From NCBI GenBank assembly GCA_036172665.1, contig CM069876.1, positions 44,795,001 to 44,859,000 on the forward strand: 64,000 bases of DNA. Direction: 5' to 3'. The number at the start of each line of letters is the position of its first letter. The stretch's first letter is position 1. A program made the position numbers and the translations under genes. Of this stretch, positions 23,151 to 35,305 are shown in pieces. The notes beneath the pieces are model-generated. The model searched no databases. It worked only from the letters and a program-made list of their open reading frames with translations, and was not told where the DNA came from. The DNA comes from Prosopocoilus inquinatus. Its lineage: Eukaryota > Arthropoda > Insecta > Coleoptera > Lucanidae.

Positions 23151-23586
23151 TTACAGATCTCTAAAAATGTCAAACAAAATGAATTCCCTGTAAACATCTG
23201 TTAATTAAGCTATGCAATACATGTTATATACTTGCTTATTAAATTGATTAATAAATTGAAAAAACAAAGAAATAAATAAAACTAAGGTCAATTGTTATTA
23301 TTAAAAGAAGAAGAAAAAATTATGTGTCAGTGTATGACTTGCGATTTTATTTATGCTAAACATTTAATTGTACAATACAATAAAAGTACGCTACCATCTA
23401 ATACATACAGTATGAAATATGTATAAGAAGACGTTGGACTTGTTAAGGGTTGAAACTGATCAATGCATAATAACTTTTTAAATTTAAGAGCCTCTTGCAA
23501 CTACTACCTAATTACTAATTACATTTTAATAGTAACTTAAATTCTAGGAATATCTCTTCAATAGCTTCATAATTTAAACAATTCTG
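23151..23586. repeat. duplicated intergenic block
   Basis: Aligns with 6236-6550 and 15360-15760 (ACAGATCTCTAAAAATGTC, ATCTGTTAATTAAGC). No gene. Confidence 0.5.
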
Positions 23587-25354
23587 TACAGGGTGGCCCA
23601 ACGATGCGTATTTTTCTTCTGTAAGGCCTATAGAAAAGAAATTAGGAAAAAAATCGATAAAGAATTTTATAATAGACAATACGCGGCATATTGTAAAATT
23701 ATTTTGAAGTATACAGAGTGATCAGAAAAATCGTGGTTCGTGGAAACTAATTTTTTTTTAAATAGAATACCCTGTATATTTTTAGATATTTGGATGCGCC
23801 GCAATGAACAGATTACAGCGGTATAAAAATATATTGATTTTATTGAATAACTTTCATAAAATAATTTTTTTTTCTTGAAGAATTTTGCAAAAATTCAGTC
23901 AGTTTGAATATGAATTTCTGATTAATGAGATAACACAGACGAACGAAAATCTGACACAATATTTTTGGGACTTTGGCCTTTATGAAAATGTGAACAAAAT
24001 TAAGATACCTTTTTGCATTATACCGAGCGATCGGTACTTATGAAACATTTGGTATCTTATTTTTTTTAAATAGAACGGCCTACTTTTTATTTCAGAAATA
24101 GATAGCACTTAAATGTAGCTTTCTGCTGATGTAAGGTTATACATCTTTATTTTTAACAATTTCGTCACTAAAAATTTTCTTTTTACAAGTATTTCAATGG
24201 TCTGCTTTTAAATTATTTTTGGTAAAATAAATCCTATCGCGGAGGTATTCAAATTAGAGAGCTTTGAAAGTAGAATCAAATGATCGAAAAATGACTTCGA
24301 ATTATTGAATTTAGGTAGGAAAGTAGCAATACTGGGTGTATAGTTTAAAACGCCGACCATTGAAATACTTATAAAAAGAAAATTTCTAGTGACGATATTA
24401 TTAAAAATAAACGTATAAAATAGCGACATCTTACTATCGCTTTTTGACCTAACATTGCAGTAGGATAGACAAATTGAAGCGGGATTTGCTCCTAATGAGT
24501 CCCCCATGCAAGGCGGCCATGCTTCATTAGGAGCAAATCCCGCTTCAATTTGTCTATCCTACTGCAATGTTAGGTCAAAAAGCGATAGTAAGATGTCGCT
24601 ATTTTATATGTTCATCATTCTTACATCGCATTTGCGAATAAATTGGGCAAGTCGTTTTTGGTCTGCAGTGGGAATGTCGAGCTACGTTTCTGCTGAAGAA
24701 GCCCCAAGCAGGGCTGAAACAGCTGTCCAGAGGCTGCTCGAGGTTCTCACTGCAATCAAAAACGATTTGCACAAATTTTTTTTATTAAAAATAAAATATA
24801 TATGTATATAACCTTATATCAGCAGAAAGCTACATTTAAGTGCTATCCATTAGTGAAATAAAAAGTAGGACATTCTATTTAAAAAATAAGATACCGAATG
24901 TTTCGTAAGTATCGATCGCTCAGTATAATGTAAAATGATATCTTAATTTTGTTCACGTTTTCATAAAGGCCAAAGTCCTAAAAATATCGTGTCAGATTTT
25001 CGTTCGTCTGTGTTACCTCATTAATCAGAAATTCAAATTCAAACTGACTGAATTTTTGCAAAATTCTTCAAGAAAAAAAAATATTTTATGAAAGTTATTC
25101 AATAAAATCAATATATCTTTATACCGCTGTAATCATCTTACTATAGCGCATCCAAATATCTAAAAATATACAGGCTGTTCCATTAAAAAAAAATAAGTTT
25201 CCACAAACCAACATTTTTCTGATCACTCTGTATAGTTCAAAATAATTTTATAATATGCCGCGTATTGTCTAGTATAAAATTCTTTATAGATTTTTTTCCT
25301 AATTTTTTCCCATAAGCCTCACAGAAGAAATACGCATCGTTGGGCCACCCTGTA
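23587..25354. mobile_element. long palindromic element, copy 1, with nested SINE-like insertion
   Basis: TACAGGGTGGCCCAACGATG at the left and CATCGTTGGGCCACCCTGTA at the right end arms of about 600 bp. The unique spacer (24202-24358) is in the opposite orientation to that of copy 2 (35306-36660). The 370-bp insertion at 24412-24781 plus its 14-bp target duplication accounts for most of the length difference from copy 2. No transposase is visible. Confidence 0.85.
24412..24781. mobile_element. SINE-like insertion, head inverted-duplicated, 14-bp TSD
   Basis: TTATTAAAAATAAA occurs exactly at 24398-24411 and 24782-24795, and the uninterrupted site is seen in copy 2 of the host element. The insert carries its head twice, face to face around about 24506 (GCGATAGTAAGATGTCGCT and its inverse), followed by a roughly 160-bp body. 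GAGCAAATCCCGC resembles a tRNA B box. Other pieces of this family lie near 25640, 33800, 38301, 48415 and 61000. Confidence 0.75.
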
Positions 25355-25909
25355 CAGGGTGGTGATAAAGTAACGCACCAAGGAGAAAAAACACCCTTTT
25401 TCGAAAAATGTATGGTCGACAGGTCGATTTTAGTTTTGAAAAAGACATCTTTTACAACCAATTTTAATTTTGTGTCGGTTACCACATTTGCGCCGTGACA
25501 CGTCATCGACATTTTATTTAAATGACAACCTATTTTTTTTTTTGAAAATGTCATTTGAAAGCACCCATTTCTCTGAGTACAAAAACGTTAACAAACCACT
25601 ATGTTGCGTAAGAAAATTTTGAAGAAAAAAATAATCAGATAAAACAGCGACATCTTACGATCGCTTTTTGACCTGACATTGCAGTAGGATAGACAAATTG
25701 AAGCGGATCTGCTCCTAATAAGTCCCCCATGCAAGGCGGCCATGCTCGCTGTCAAAGCAAAAAAAACGATTTGCAACAAATTTTTTTAAAAAAATTATCG
25801 AAAAACGCAAATGTGATTTTTAATCTTAATAAAATATCAACCTAAACAATTTAAAAACTAAAAAACCTTTTTAAAAACATAACATGTTTACTTTATCACC
25901 ACACCATAT
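25354..25909. mobile_element. MITE with GGTGGTGATAAAGTA ends, hosting a SINE-like piece
   Basis: The left end GGTGGTGATAAAGTAACG and the right end TACTTTATCACCAC are inverted. The element abuts the preceding palindrome so that CCACCCTGTACAGGGTGG forms the junction. A minus-strand piece of the SINE-like family (about 25636-25760, including the GGCGGCCATGC head) sits inside. Confidence 0.7.
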
Positions 25910-26383
25910 ACCGGTTGTTAAGTCAAACTAAGGTCACAGAAATTTAACAAGTAACGAGTAAGTTAAAACTAAATAATGCAAGGTTATTTGTATAATAAGA
26001 ACAAATAAAAGAATGGCCGCAAACGACAGTTTTCAGACAAAACGCTAAATATTTTCAGAACGGTTAGATTTAGGAAAGGATCGTGGAATACAAAAAATAT
26101 TTAGGATTTTACGGGCAATTCAAATTTGACATCCTATATAGGGTGTTTGATTTGAAATAGAGAGTTTACATCGAGAACCACTGTTTTAATTCATCCTGTA
26201 TAGATGAAACTTTTAATGAAACTGTAATTTTACGTTACAGACCTCTAAAATGTAAAATAAAAAAAAGATAAGAATAAAAATAAAATAAAAGAATAACTTG
26301 TATACATCTATTAATTAAACTAGTAATAGTGCGAGGCATGTTGGATACTTAAATTAAGTTAAGTGTATAGGTAAACCTTTATG
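25910..26383. repeat. duplicated intergenic block
   Basis: Starts with ACCGGTTGTTAAGTCAAACT (as near 4105, 36785 and 37510). It continues with the AAAAGAATGGCCGCAAACG block (as near 21920 and 34300). No gene. Confidence 0.5.
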
Positions 26384-26481
26384 CAGTGGCGGATTTAGCA
26401 CTTGAAAGGCCCCTGGCGTAATTCAGTTTTGATCTCCCCCACCGCCCTCTAAATATTTTCGATACTACCTTTATTTACACA

Positions 26482-28018
26482 TACAGGGTGTCCCACTAAG
26501 GCGGATTCTTTCATACCTCTCTAGTTATTAATTTTACGAAAAAATGTCTCAAATGAAAGTTTCACAGGATCATGTGGAGCATATTTTAAAATTAGTTTGA
26601 CGTATACAGAGTGTTCCGTTTAGCCTGGGCGTTAGGTCACTTCGTTATTTTAAATGGAATATCCTAAATATTTTTACATTTTCGGGTTCTGGATTGAATT
26701 TTAATGTGACCTTGTGTACCATATATAGGGTCTAATCTAAACCGTTTTCGCGTTATTCAACTTTTTAAAAAAATTATCGCTCTTGCAGTACCTCAAACAA
26801 ATGCAAATATCTTCCGAACAAATGACGTTAGGGACTTATGGTTTTTTGCAAAAAAATTGTCTTGAAACGCTTCTTCAGTTGCACTGTAAGGAAAAAATTC
26901 TAGCAACATAAATTCTTAAAAAAAATTAATAAACTTGAGAATATTCAAACTACGGTAACTTTTTTTTTTAATGGAATGCTATATAACTTTTATCATTATT
27001 AGATGCGCTATTTAATTCTCTTTTCAATGATATAGGGTAATCGATATCTGTCGTGAATAGTTTTTTCAGTATTGATTTTTTTTTAGGATTTTTAAAAATA
27101 CACGAAATATTGAGAGTTTTATGTTAGTTGCTATGGTTACACAGCAAACAAATTGTTTGTTTATTTTTCCCTAAGATTATTAAATATCCACAGCAATAGA
27201 AGTTACTTCTTAGGGTTTATTAGCTTGGATATCCATGGCAAGAGTAAAATCTGTACCTATCATATTTTCTTAAGCAAGAGACCTCCTTAAAGATTGATTT
27301 GAACATTTTGAATGTCGCATGATACTTAATAATCTTAGGGAAAAATAAACAAATAATTTGTTTGCTCTGTAACCATAGCAACTAACATAAAGGTCTCAAT
27401 ATTTCGTGTATTTTAAAAAAATGTTAATACTGAAAAAAACTATTAACGACAGATATCGACAACCCTATATCATTGAAAAGAGAATTAAATAGCGCATCTA
27501 ATAATAATAAAAGTTATAAGGTGTTTCATTAAAAAAAATAGTTATCGTAGTTTGAATATTCTCAAGTTTATTATTATTTTTTTAAACTTATGTTGCTATA
27601 ATTTTTTCTTTACAGTGCAACTGAAACAGCGATTTAGGACGAAACTTTTGCCAAAAACCGCAAGTCCGTAACGTCATTTGTTCGGAAGATATTTGCATTT
27701 GTTTGAGGCACTGCAACAGCGATCATTTTTTTAAAAAGTTGAATAACGCGAAAACGCTTTAGATTAGAACCTATGTATGGTACACAAGGTCACATTAAAA
27801 TTCAATCCGGAACCCAAAAATGTAAAAATATTTAGGGTGTTCCATTTAAAATAACGAAGTGACCTAACGCCCAGGCTAAACGGAACACTCTGTATACGTC
27901 AATCTAATTTTAAAATATGCTCCACATGATCCTGTGAAAGTTTCATTTGAAACATTTTTTCGTAAAACTAATACCTAGAGAGGTATGAAAGAATTCGTCT
28001 TAAGTGGGACAGCCTGTA
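26482..28018. mobile_element. 1.5-kb palindromic element, copy A
   Basis: The arms begin TACAGGGTGTCCCACTAAGG and end inverted at about 28018, with about 750 bp per arm and little spacer. A closely similar copy lies at 31679-33233. Non-coding throughout. Confidence 0.85.
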
Positions 28019-29095
28019 TATACAGGGTTTGTCAAAAAAAGTGCAACAAATGTAATTCCGCTTGAAAACCTTTTTTTTTAATATCAACTTCAGATGCAAT
28101 GCTTAAATTAAACTTTGGACAGCAGTCTACCTTAAAAAAAATTCAAATTTCTCAACTTTATGTTGCAGAAATCAAAGTAACGCTTTTAACAAATAGAAAT
28201 AATACAAATTTAAGAGTTTTTTTGACCACAGAGTGTCTGAAAGGTTCAATTTGCTAAAATAACCAAAGGAAATTGATTATTGTTTTATGCAATTATCGCA
28301 TTCTTCATGAACACATTTTTTTCCGGGAAACCCCCGAAACCAGTCAAATTTTAATCATGAAGCACACAGTAACTGAAAACCGAATACGTATTTTTGAATT
28401 CAGTCTTGTAGAAAACAAAGCAAGCAAGTTTTTCAATAAAAAAAAAAATTTTACGGTCTGCTAAACGTCCGCCGGCGGCACTGCGCATTGCATTTTGAAA
28501 TTCCGCCGTCCGGCGGATTTAAATAACTTAATAAATGACTGATTACGACCGACCGGATACAATTGACAGCTTCTTAAGGAAAAGAAAAACCAAAAAAGAA
28601 AACACGATATCATAATACGATATCAGTTCCTTAGTTTATACACATTGGCGTAACGTGCTTTCTGGGGCATTCTTTAATTAATTATAATTTTTCTGAAAAA
28701 AAATCAATACTTTCCTCATAACCTGTGATTTAAATTCTTTTAAAGGTTTTATTTTGATGATTTATTGAAAAATCGCCCTACAAATGTATATCCAAAACAA
28801 ATGCCTATTGATCATTTGCTGATTTCTTTTCTTTTCACTGTCACCGCTGTCATTTAAGGAAGAGAAAAAGATTTAGGCTGTAATAAAAAATTTGGGACAC
28901 CTGGTATACAAGGAGTATTTTTAAATAAAAAATGTATTACTTTGACCACTTTGTGTGAGGTTTTGGGGGGTTTCAGAATAAGCAATCTTTTCTAAAATAA
29001 AGAATGACGTTTTTCATCATTCCAAATACCTACTAAATTATCCAAAAGCATTGAAAATATCGCCCATTTTTAACATGATTACTTCAAACTTGTAA
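28019..29095. other. AT-rich stretch, no gene seen
   Basis: A short GC-rich island at 28465-28520 (GTCCGCCGGCGG / CCGCCGTCCGGCGG) contains inverted CCGCCGG strings. No supported gene. Confidence 0.4.
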
Positions 29096-29268
29096 AAATA
29101 AACTATGAAAATTATTTTGAAACTTTAAGCGGACACTGTGGAACAAACTGCTCAAACACTCAACGTTTCACTCTCGGCTGATAGCTTGGTCAGGAGTGAT
29201 AGTGAAACGTTGAGAGTTTGTGCAGTTTCCACGGTGGCCGGTTAAAGTTTAAAAATAATTTTGTCATC
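29096..29268. repeat. hairpin-forming inverted repeat
   Basis: CTCAACGTTTCACT at the left and AGTGAAACGTTGAGAG at the right, with outer matches (GTGGAACAAACTG / CAGTTTCCACGG; ACTTTAAGCGG / CCGGTTAAAGT). The loop is about 18 bp. Confidence 0.7.
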
Positions 29269-29286
29269 GAAGTCCAAGAATTAAGG

Positions 29287-29496
29287 CCCGTGTGACACCT
29301 TGGCATGATTTTCTTGCGCCAAGTGACAGAGAAATATCAATTCAACCAACGAACATTAATTCTGGTTGCTTGTCTCTCTCACTTTGCACAAGATTTTATA
29401 CAATTTTAACAAATCAAATTTCGAATGATGTCACACCAGCCTTAATTTTGACTACAAAAATAATCCAACTCTGATTCTTGCACGGTGTCACACGAA
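29287..29496. mobile_element. 210-bp MITE with CGTGTGACACC ends
   Basis: CCGTGTGACACCTTGGCATG at the left returns inverted as TTGCACGGTGTCACACGAAC at the right. No coding. Confidence 0.7.
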
Positions 29497-29517
29497 CCCA
29501 AAAAACGATTATACTTT

Positions 29518-29523
29518 TTTATT
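29518..29523 (-). terminator. candidate poly(A) signal for ZF-exon 6
   Basis: AATAAA on the minus strand about 70 bases after the stop of exon 6. Similar hexamers lie about 92 bases after exon 9 (45008-45013) and 136 after exon 12 (62426-62431). In AT-rich DNA the motif alone is weak evidence. Confidence 0.3.
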
Positions 29524-29592
29524 CTCGCGACTTGAAATTTAAGGCCCCCTCAATTTAAGAAGCGAAAATCCGCCACTGCCTCTCGGCTGTGA

Positions 29593-31228
29593 TCACTTGC
29601 TACACTTAAGCGTCACTTCACCGGCGTGCTTCCTCAAAACGTGCCTCTTTAATGTCTGTGAAGTTGAAGAACTGTAATCACACGATTTACACTTGAAAGG
29701 CCTTTCCTTAGTGTGGATCATTAAGTGTTGACGTAAACTTCCACGCTGGTTGCACTTGTAATCACATTTGCTACACCTAAACGGCTTTTCGTCGGTGTGC
29801 GTCAAAGCGTGTCTTTTCAAACCGTATGTAGTTCTACATCTGTAATTACATGTGCTGCATTTTAAAGGCTTTTCATTAGTGTGGATCATCAAGTGTTGGC
29901 GTAAAGTACCAATCCACGCGGTCCTGTGATCGCACTTGCTACACTTAAACGGCTTTTCGCCGGTGTGCTTCAACATATGTGATTTCAAAGTGTCCACCCT
30001 TGAACATCTATAGTTACACGCGTTACACTTGAGAGGCTTTTCACTGTTGTGAATCATTAAATGTCGACGTAAATTCTTAAGCATTCTACAGCTGTAGTCG
30101 CACTTGCTACACTTCAGCGGCTTTTCGCCGGTGTGTTTCGTAACGTGTGTTTTTAAACTCTCTGCAGTTCTACATTTATAATTACAGGTGTTACATCTGA
30201 AAATCTTTTTATTGTGGCTCAACAAGTGTTTACGTAAATTACTATCCCGTACAGACCTGTAATCGCACTTGCTACACTTAAACGGCTTTTCGCCGGTGTG
30301 CGTGAAAATGTGTGATTTCAAACTCTGTGCAGTTCTACATCTATAGTTGCATATGTTACACGCGAAACGCTTTTCGGTTCTGTGGACCGTCAAATGATTA
30401 CGTAAATTTCCGCGATTTCTGGACTTGTAATCACACAAGCTACACTTAAACGGCTTTTCGCCGGAGTGCGTCAAATTGTGTAATTTCAACTTTTCTGAAG
30501 TTCTACCTCTATAATTACATGCGTTACACGCGAAAGGCTTATGATTATTGTGGATCATCGAGTGTTGACGTAAATTATGAAGCCATACGGACTTGTAATC
30601 GCACTTGCTACACTTAAACGGCTTTTCACCGGTGTGCGTGAAAATGTGTGCTTTCAAACTGTCTGGCCTTCTACATGTGTAATTACATGTGGTACATTTG
30701 AAAGGCTTTTCATCGGTGTGGATCATCACGTGTTGCCTTAAAGATCCAAGCTGTGCGGACTTGAAATTGCACTTGCCACACTTAAACGGTTTTTCACCGG
30801 TGTGCACTAAAATATGTGTCTTTAATTGATATGCGGTTTTAAAACATTTCAATTCGCATATCTTACATTGATAACGCTTTTTCGCAGCGTGCATCAGCAC
30901 GTGCTGACGTAAATTTTTACGAACGCTGCTCCTGTAATCGCACTCGTTACACTTGAACGGCTTCTCGCCGGTGTGTATCACAAGGTGGTCCTTTAAAATT
31001 CCCGGGCTTCCGCATCCGAAATCGCACACGTTACATTTGAAAGGTTTCTCGCCGGTGTGTTTCTTTTTGTGTCTGGCTAGTGTTGCAAGTGCGCGACACT
31101 CGTAGTCGCAAGTGTCGCATTTGTGTTTGTTTTTGCGTTGATGTTTTTCGATTGATTCGCAGCGATTCAAAACGATGACGCAACGCTTACGAAAAATGTT
31201 CTCCAGGTCTTTCTGGGTGAAGCGTCTC
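29593..31228 (-). CDS. ZF-exon 6: eighteen C2H2 fingers, the longest array
   Basis: The acceptor TTTGTTTCAG (AG 31230-31229, phase 2) leads into RRFTQKDLENIFRKRCVIVL, a basic spacer and eighteen consecutive fingers covering nearly the whole exon. All have paired cysteines and histidines. Finger 4 has one extra residue between Cys and His (CKICELKCFKTAYQ), and finger 11 has a shortened linker (SHNKKI). The array alternates strongly between two finger types, suggesting growth by two-finger duplications. It ends VTLKCSK plus TGA, the same terminal stop as exons 5 and 7. The frame stays open upstream into the intron, but the acceptor is conserved, so I start at 31228. Predicted nuclear DNA-binding protein part; target unknown. 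Confidence 0.88.
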
Positions 31229-31678
31229 CTGAAACAAAAATTATTAATAGAATTAAAAACGTAAAAATACAAAAAAAAAAATCAGAAAATTGGCGTTCAG
31301 AATCGGTACACGGTCACGCTGTACAGGGTTACAGCTAATTAAAGGGCCACCATGGGGAATTCGTAAACTATAAGGTCCGGTTTTTCAATCACAGGTTAAC
31401 ACTAACTCTCGGTTTATTTCCATGGTAACAAGTACGAAGACAATTGTTTCCACGGCAATAAACTGAAGGTTAAACTTAACTTGTGATTAAAAAACGAGCC
31501 CTAAAAGATACAAAGATGGTTAAATTACTGAAAAGTTATGTTATCTTGAGGTCTAAAAAAATATGCATTTTTCTATTTTGTTTCTGAAATATCTTCAAAA
31601 GACAGAAAATTCTCATTTTCGAAAATCTCGAATATCTTCTTTATTTTTTTACGATAGGATCATAAAATTTGGAGTGTC
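31229..31678. other. intron/intergenic, no gene seen
   Basis: Intron side of exon 6, with the shared block weakly present at 31291-31320, then AT-rich unique sequence. Confidence 0.4.
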
Positions 31679-33233
31679 TACAGTGTGTCCCACTTAAGGC
31701 GGATTCTTTCATACCTCTCTAGTTATTAGTTTTACGAAAAAATGTTTCAAATGAAAGTTTCACAGGATCATGTGGAGCATATTTTAAAATTAGTTTGACG
31801 TGTACAGAGTGTTCCGTTTAGCCTGGGCGTTAGGTCACTTCGTTATTTTAAATGGAACACCCTAAATATTTTTACATTTTCGGGTTCTGGATTGAATTTT
31901 AATGTGACCTTGTGTACCATATATAGGGTCTAATCTAAACCGTTTTCGCGTTATTCAACTTTTTAAATAAATTATCGCCCTTGCAGCATCTCAAACAAAT
32001 GCAAATATCTTCCGAACAAATGACGTTAGGGACTTGTGTTTTTTTGCAAAAGTTTCGTCCTGAATCGCTTTCTCAGTTGCACTATAAAGAAAAAATTCTA
32101 GCAACATAAGTTCTTTAAAAAAAGTTAATAAACTTGAGAATATTCAAACTACGATAACTATTTTTTTTTCTTAATGGAATGCTATATAACTTTTATCATT
32201 ATTAGATGCGCTATTTAATTCTCTTTTCAATGATATAGGGTAATCGATATCTGTCGTGAATAGTTTTTTCAGTACTAATTTTTTTTTACGATTTTTAAAA
32301 ATACACGAAATATTGAGACCTTTATGTTAGTTGCTATGGTTCAACAGCAAACAAATTATTTGTTTATTTTTCCCTAAGATTAAAATACCCACAGCAATAG
32401 AAGTTTCTTCTTAGGGTTTATTAGCTTGGATATTCATGGCAAGAGTAAAATCCGTACCTATCATGTTTTCTTAAGCAATAGACGTTCTTAAATATTAATT
32501 TGACCATTTTGAATGTCGCTTGATACTTAATAATCTTAGGGAAAAATAAACAAACAATTTGTTTGCTCTGTAACCATAGCAACTAACATAAAAGGTCTCA
32601 ATATTTCGTGTATTTTTAAAAATCGTAAAAAAAATTAATACTGAAAAAACTATTAACGACAGATATCGACAACCCTATATCATTGAAAAGAGAATTAAAT
32701 AGCGCATCTAATATTAATAAAAGTTATATAGCATTGCATTAAGAAAAAAAATAGTTATCGTTCTTTGAATATTCTCAAGTTTATTAATTTTTTTTAAGAA
32801 CTTATGTTGCTAGAATTTTTTCTTCACAGTGCAACTGAAAAAGCGTTTCAAGACGAAATTTTTGCAAAAAACTACAAGTCCCTAACGTCATTTGTTCGGA
32901 AGATATTTGCATTTGTTTGAGGTACTGCAAGAGCGATAATTTTTTTAAAAAGTTGAATAACGCGAAAACGGTTCGGATTAGACCCTATATATGGTACACA
33001 AGGTCACATTAAAATTCAATCCAGAACCCGAAACTGTAAAAATATTTAGGGTGTTCCATTTAAAATAACGATGTGACCTAACGCCCAGGCTAAACGGAAC
33101 ACTCTGTATACGTCAAACTTATTTTAAAATATGCTCCACATGATCCTGTGAAACTTTCATTTGAAACATTTTTTCGTCAAATTAGTAACTAGAGAGGTAT
33201 GAAAGAATTCGCCTCAAGTGGGACACCCTGTAT
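31679..33233. mobile_element. 1.55-kb palindromic element, copy B
   Basis: Starts TACAGTGTGTCCCACTTAAG and ends GTGGGACACCCTGTA. It is collinear with copy A (26482-28018) over its length with scattered differences. Non-coding. Confidence 0.85.
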
Positions 33234-33440
33234 ATTAAATTCGATGGACAGCCTAATACAGTTCGAAGAAATAGGTTAGGTTTGACAGACATGATCCTGT
33301 GAAACTTTCATTTGAAACATTTTTTCGTCAAATTAGTAACTAGAGAGGTATGAAAGAATTCGCCTCAAGTGGGACACCCTGTATATTAAATTCGATGGAC
33401 AGCCTAATACAGTTCGAAGAAATAGGTTAGGTTTGACAGT
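33139..33440. repeat. 151-bp direct tandem duplication across the element end
   Basis: 33139-33289 is repeated almost exactly at 33290-33440. The unit contains the last 95 bp of copy B plus 56 bp of flank (AATAGGTTAGGTTTGACAG). The duplication therefore happened after insertion. Confidence 0.85.
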
Positions 33441-33789
33441 TTCGTAGATACGACTGTCAACTGTTTCTTTTCTTTTCGACGCTACCTTAGATATTCATAG
33501 CACATGATGCAGAAAAAATTATTGAATACGATCCTATGAATATTTATGCTTTTGTTTTAAAACAAAATATTAGATGACTAAGATTTTTTGTTAAAAAGTA
33601 TTTTTTACGTAAATAAGTACCATAATTGAATAAGATTTGTTAATTTAATAATTTTAGTTCCGAATGTTTACACGCATCCGCCTACTAGATATTTCTTTTT
33701 CAAAACCTTTTGGAATATCTTGATATTTTGTTTTAAATCAAAAGCATAAGCGTGCGGTATGGTTGCATTCAGATTTTGTTTTTGTATCA

Positions 33790-33865
33790 CGTGGCAGGAA
33801 TACCCAATGTCAGGTCAGAAAGCGATCGTAAGATGTCGCTGTTTTACCTATTCACCAAAAGATAA
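33790..33865 (+). mobile_element. SINE-like fragment
   Basis: CAATGTCAGGTCAGAAAGCG and GATCGTAAGATGTCGCTG match the family seen at 24412-24781. It is truncated at both ends. Confidence 0.6.
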
Positions 33866-35305
33866 CGTCCATAAGAAAAAAAAAAAAACAATTGACAGCC
33901 GTATGTGCGGAACTGTCAGTCCTAACCTATTTCTTCGCTATCTATTAGATTGTTCATCGAATATGACATAAAACTAATCGAATTTCATGATGCCATTATA
34001 AAAAATAAGGAAGATATTCGAGATTTTCGAAAATTTTTTGAAGATATTTCAGAAACGAATGAAGATAGAATAGATTTTTTTGAATATTTTGATAGGTTCC
34101 AAAATAGCGCAACTTTTTTTTTGTAATTTAATCGTCTCTTATAGTTTACGCGATCTCCATAGAGATCCTTTAATTACTTGTAACCCTGTATAACATTTAA
34201 TAATTATAGCTTAACAGGCGGATAACCGTAACAAAAAAAAATCCTTGCAGGTAAATATAAATAATGTAAGATTGTTATTATTATTATTATTATATTAAAT
34301 AAAAGAATGTCTGCTAACGGCTGTTTTTAGATAAAACGTTAAAATCTTCAGAACGGTTAGGCTTAGGAATAGATCAGGATATACAAAAAATGTATAGGAT
34401 TTTATGGGCGATCCAAATTTGTTTTGTATACACGAAAATAATTTTATATTACAGATGCTACAAACCTCTAAAATGTAAAACAAAAATGTCTTAAAACTAA
34501 AACTCCTTTTGTATCTTCGGTACTTACCGCGAGATATTATCCAAGAACAACGAACGCACCGCACCGTTGGGACACCTGTATATAAAGCGGGCCGATTTCT
34601 CCAATAGCGCCTTAACTATTAATTATAAAAGAAAATGTCTTTTGCAAAAGTGATCGCATAACGAACAAGGTCTATATCAACAAATTATTTTCACGTGTAC
34701 AGCATGTTCCGTAAGTGAGTTATCCACCAAACTTATACTTTTGTTTTTAAATGGAATGCACCAATTTTTATTGCAAATTGCGATGGTTTTTGTTTAAAGC
34801 AAGCCTTTTTTATTTAGCAACCACAACCATAAACCGAAGCATTCGCAATCTGCAGCTATTCAGTTGAATTAACGAGCGAAAATGCAGAGGTATTTCATTC
34901 ATAATCGGCGGCTAAAAGAAAAATGTCTTTAGTGTACGTAACTAAATTATAAATGACGTGTGTAGAATAATCCTTATAAGTAACAGCAATGACTCACCCG
35001 GTATATCTGCTAAATTAAATAATATAATATAATACATGTTATATACTTACTTATGTAACTAAATCGAGAAAAAAAAATTAAAAAAGAATAATAATCAATC
35101 AATAAATAAAACTCAGGACAAAGTAAGTTTATTAATTAATCAATCAATGGATTTTTCAAATTTCCTTTATGCAAAATGTTTAATTGTACATACAATTCAA
35201 TGAAAGTTTAAGGGAAAAGGCACAAACCAAGATAGGGTTAACAATCGAAAGCTTAACAAGTATTACATTACTATCTACCACCTAACACGTACACCCTGTA
35301 ATATG
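33866..35305. repeat. duplicated intergenic blocks plus a half palindrome
   Basis: 34260-34570 aligns with 25990-26300. A segment at about 34575-34990 resembles one arm of the TACAGAGTGTTCCGT palindromes. 35010-35240 aligns with 15500-15700 and 23220-23400. No gene recognised. Confidence 0.45.

Larger units (their letters stand above)
26384..29578. mobile_element. possible hAT-like element ends enclosing nested insertions
   Basis: CAGTGGCGGATTTAGC at 26384 and ATCCGCCACTG ending at 29578 are inverted, and each is followed inward by an AAGGCCCC box. The 8-bp flanks match poorly (CCTTTATG versus CCTCTCGG), so the pairing is tentative. Inside lie the palindrome 26482-28018, a hairpin and another MITE; no transposase was recognised. 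Confidence 0.45.

Noticed and set aside
24208..24811. ORFs repeating LGANPASICLSYCNVRSK as a protein family
   Set aside because: They translate the two inverted heads of the SINE-like repeat; the same string recurs wherever that repeat lies.
26384..29578. Complete hAT transposon with target duplication
   Set aside because: The end motifs pair, but the 8-bp flanks do not match and no transposase frame is visible; kept only as a tentative element.
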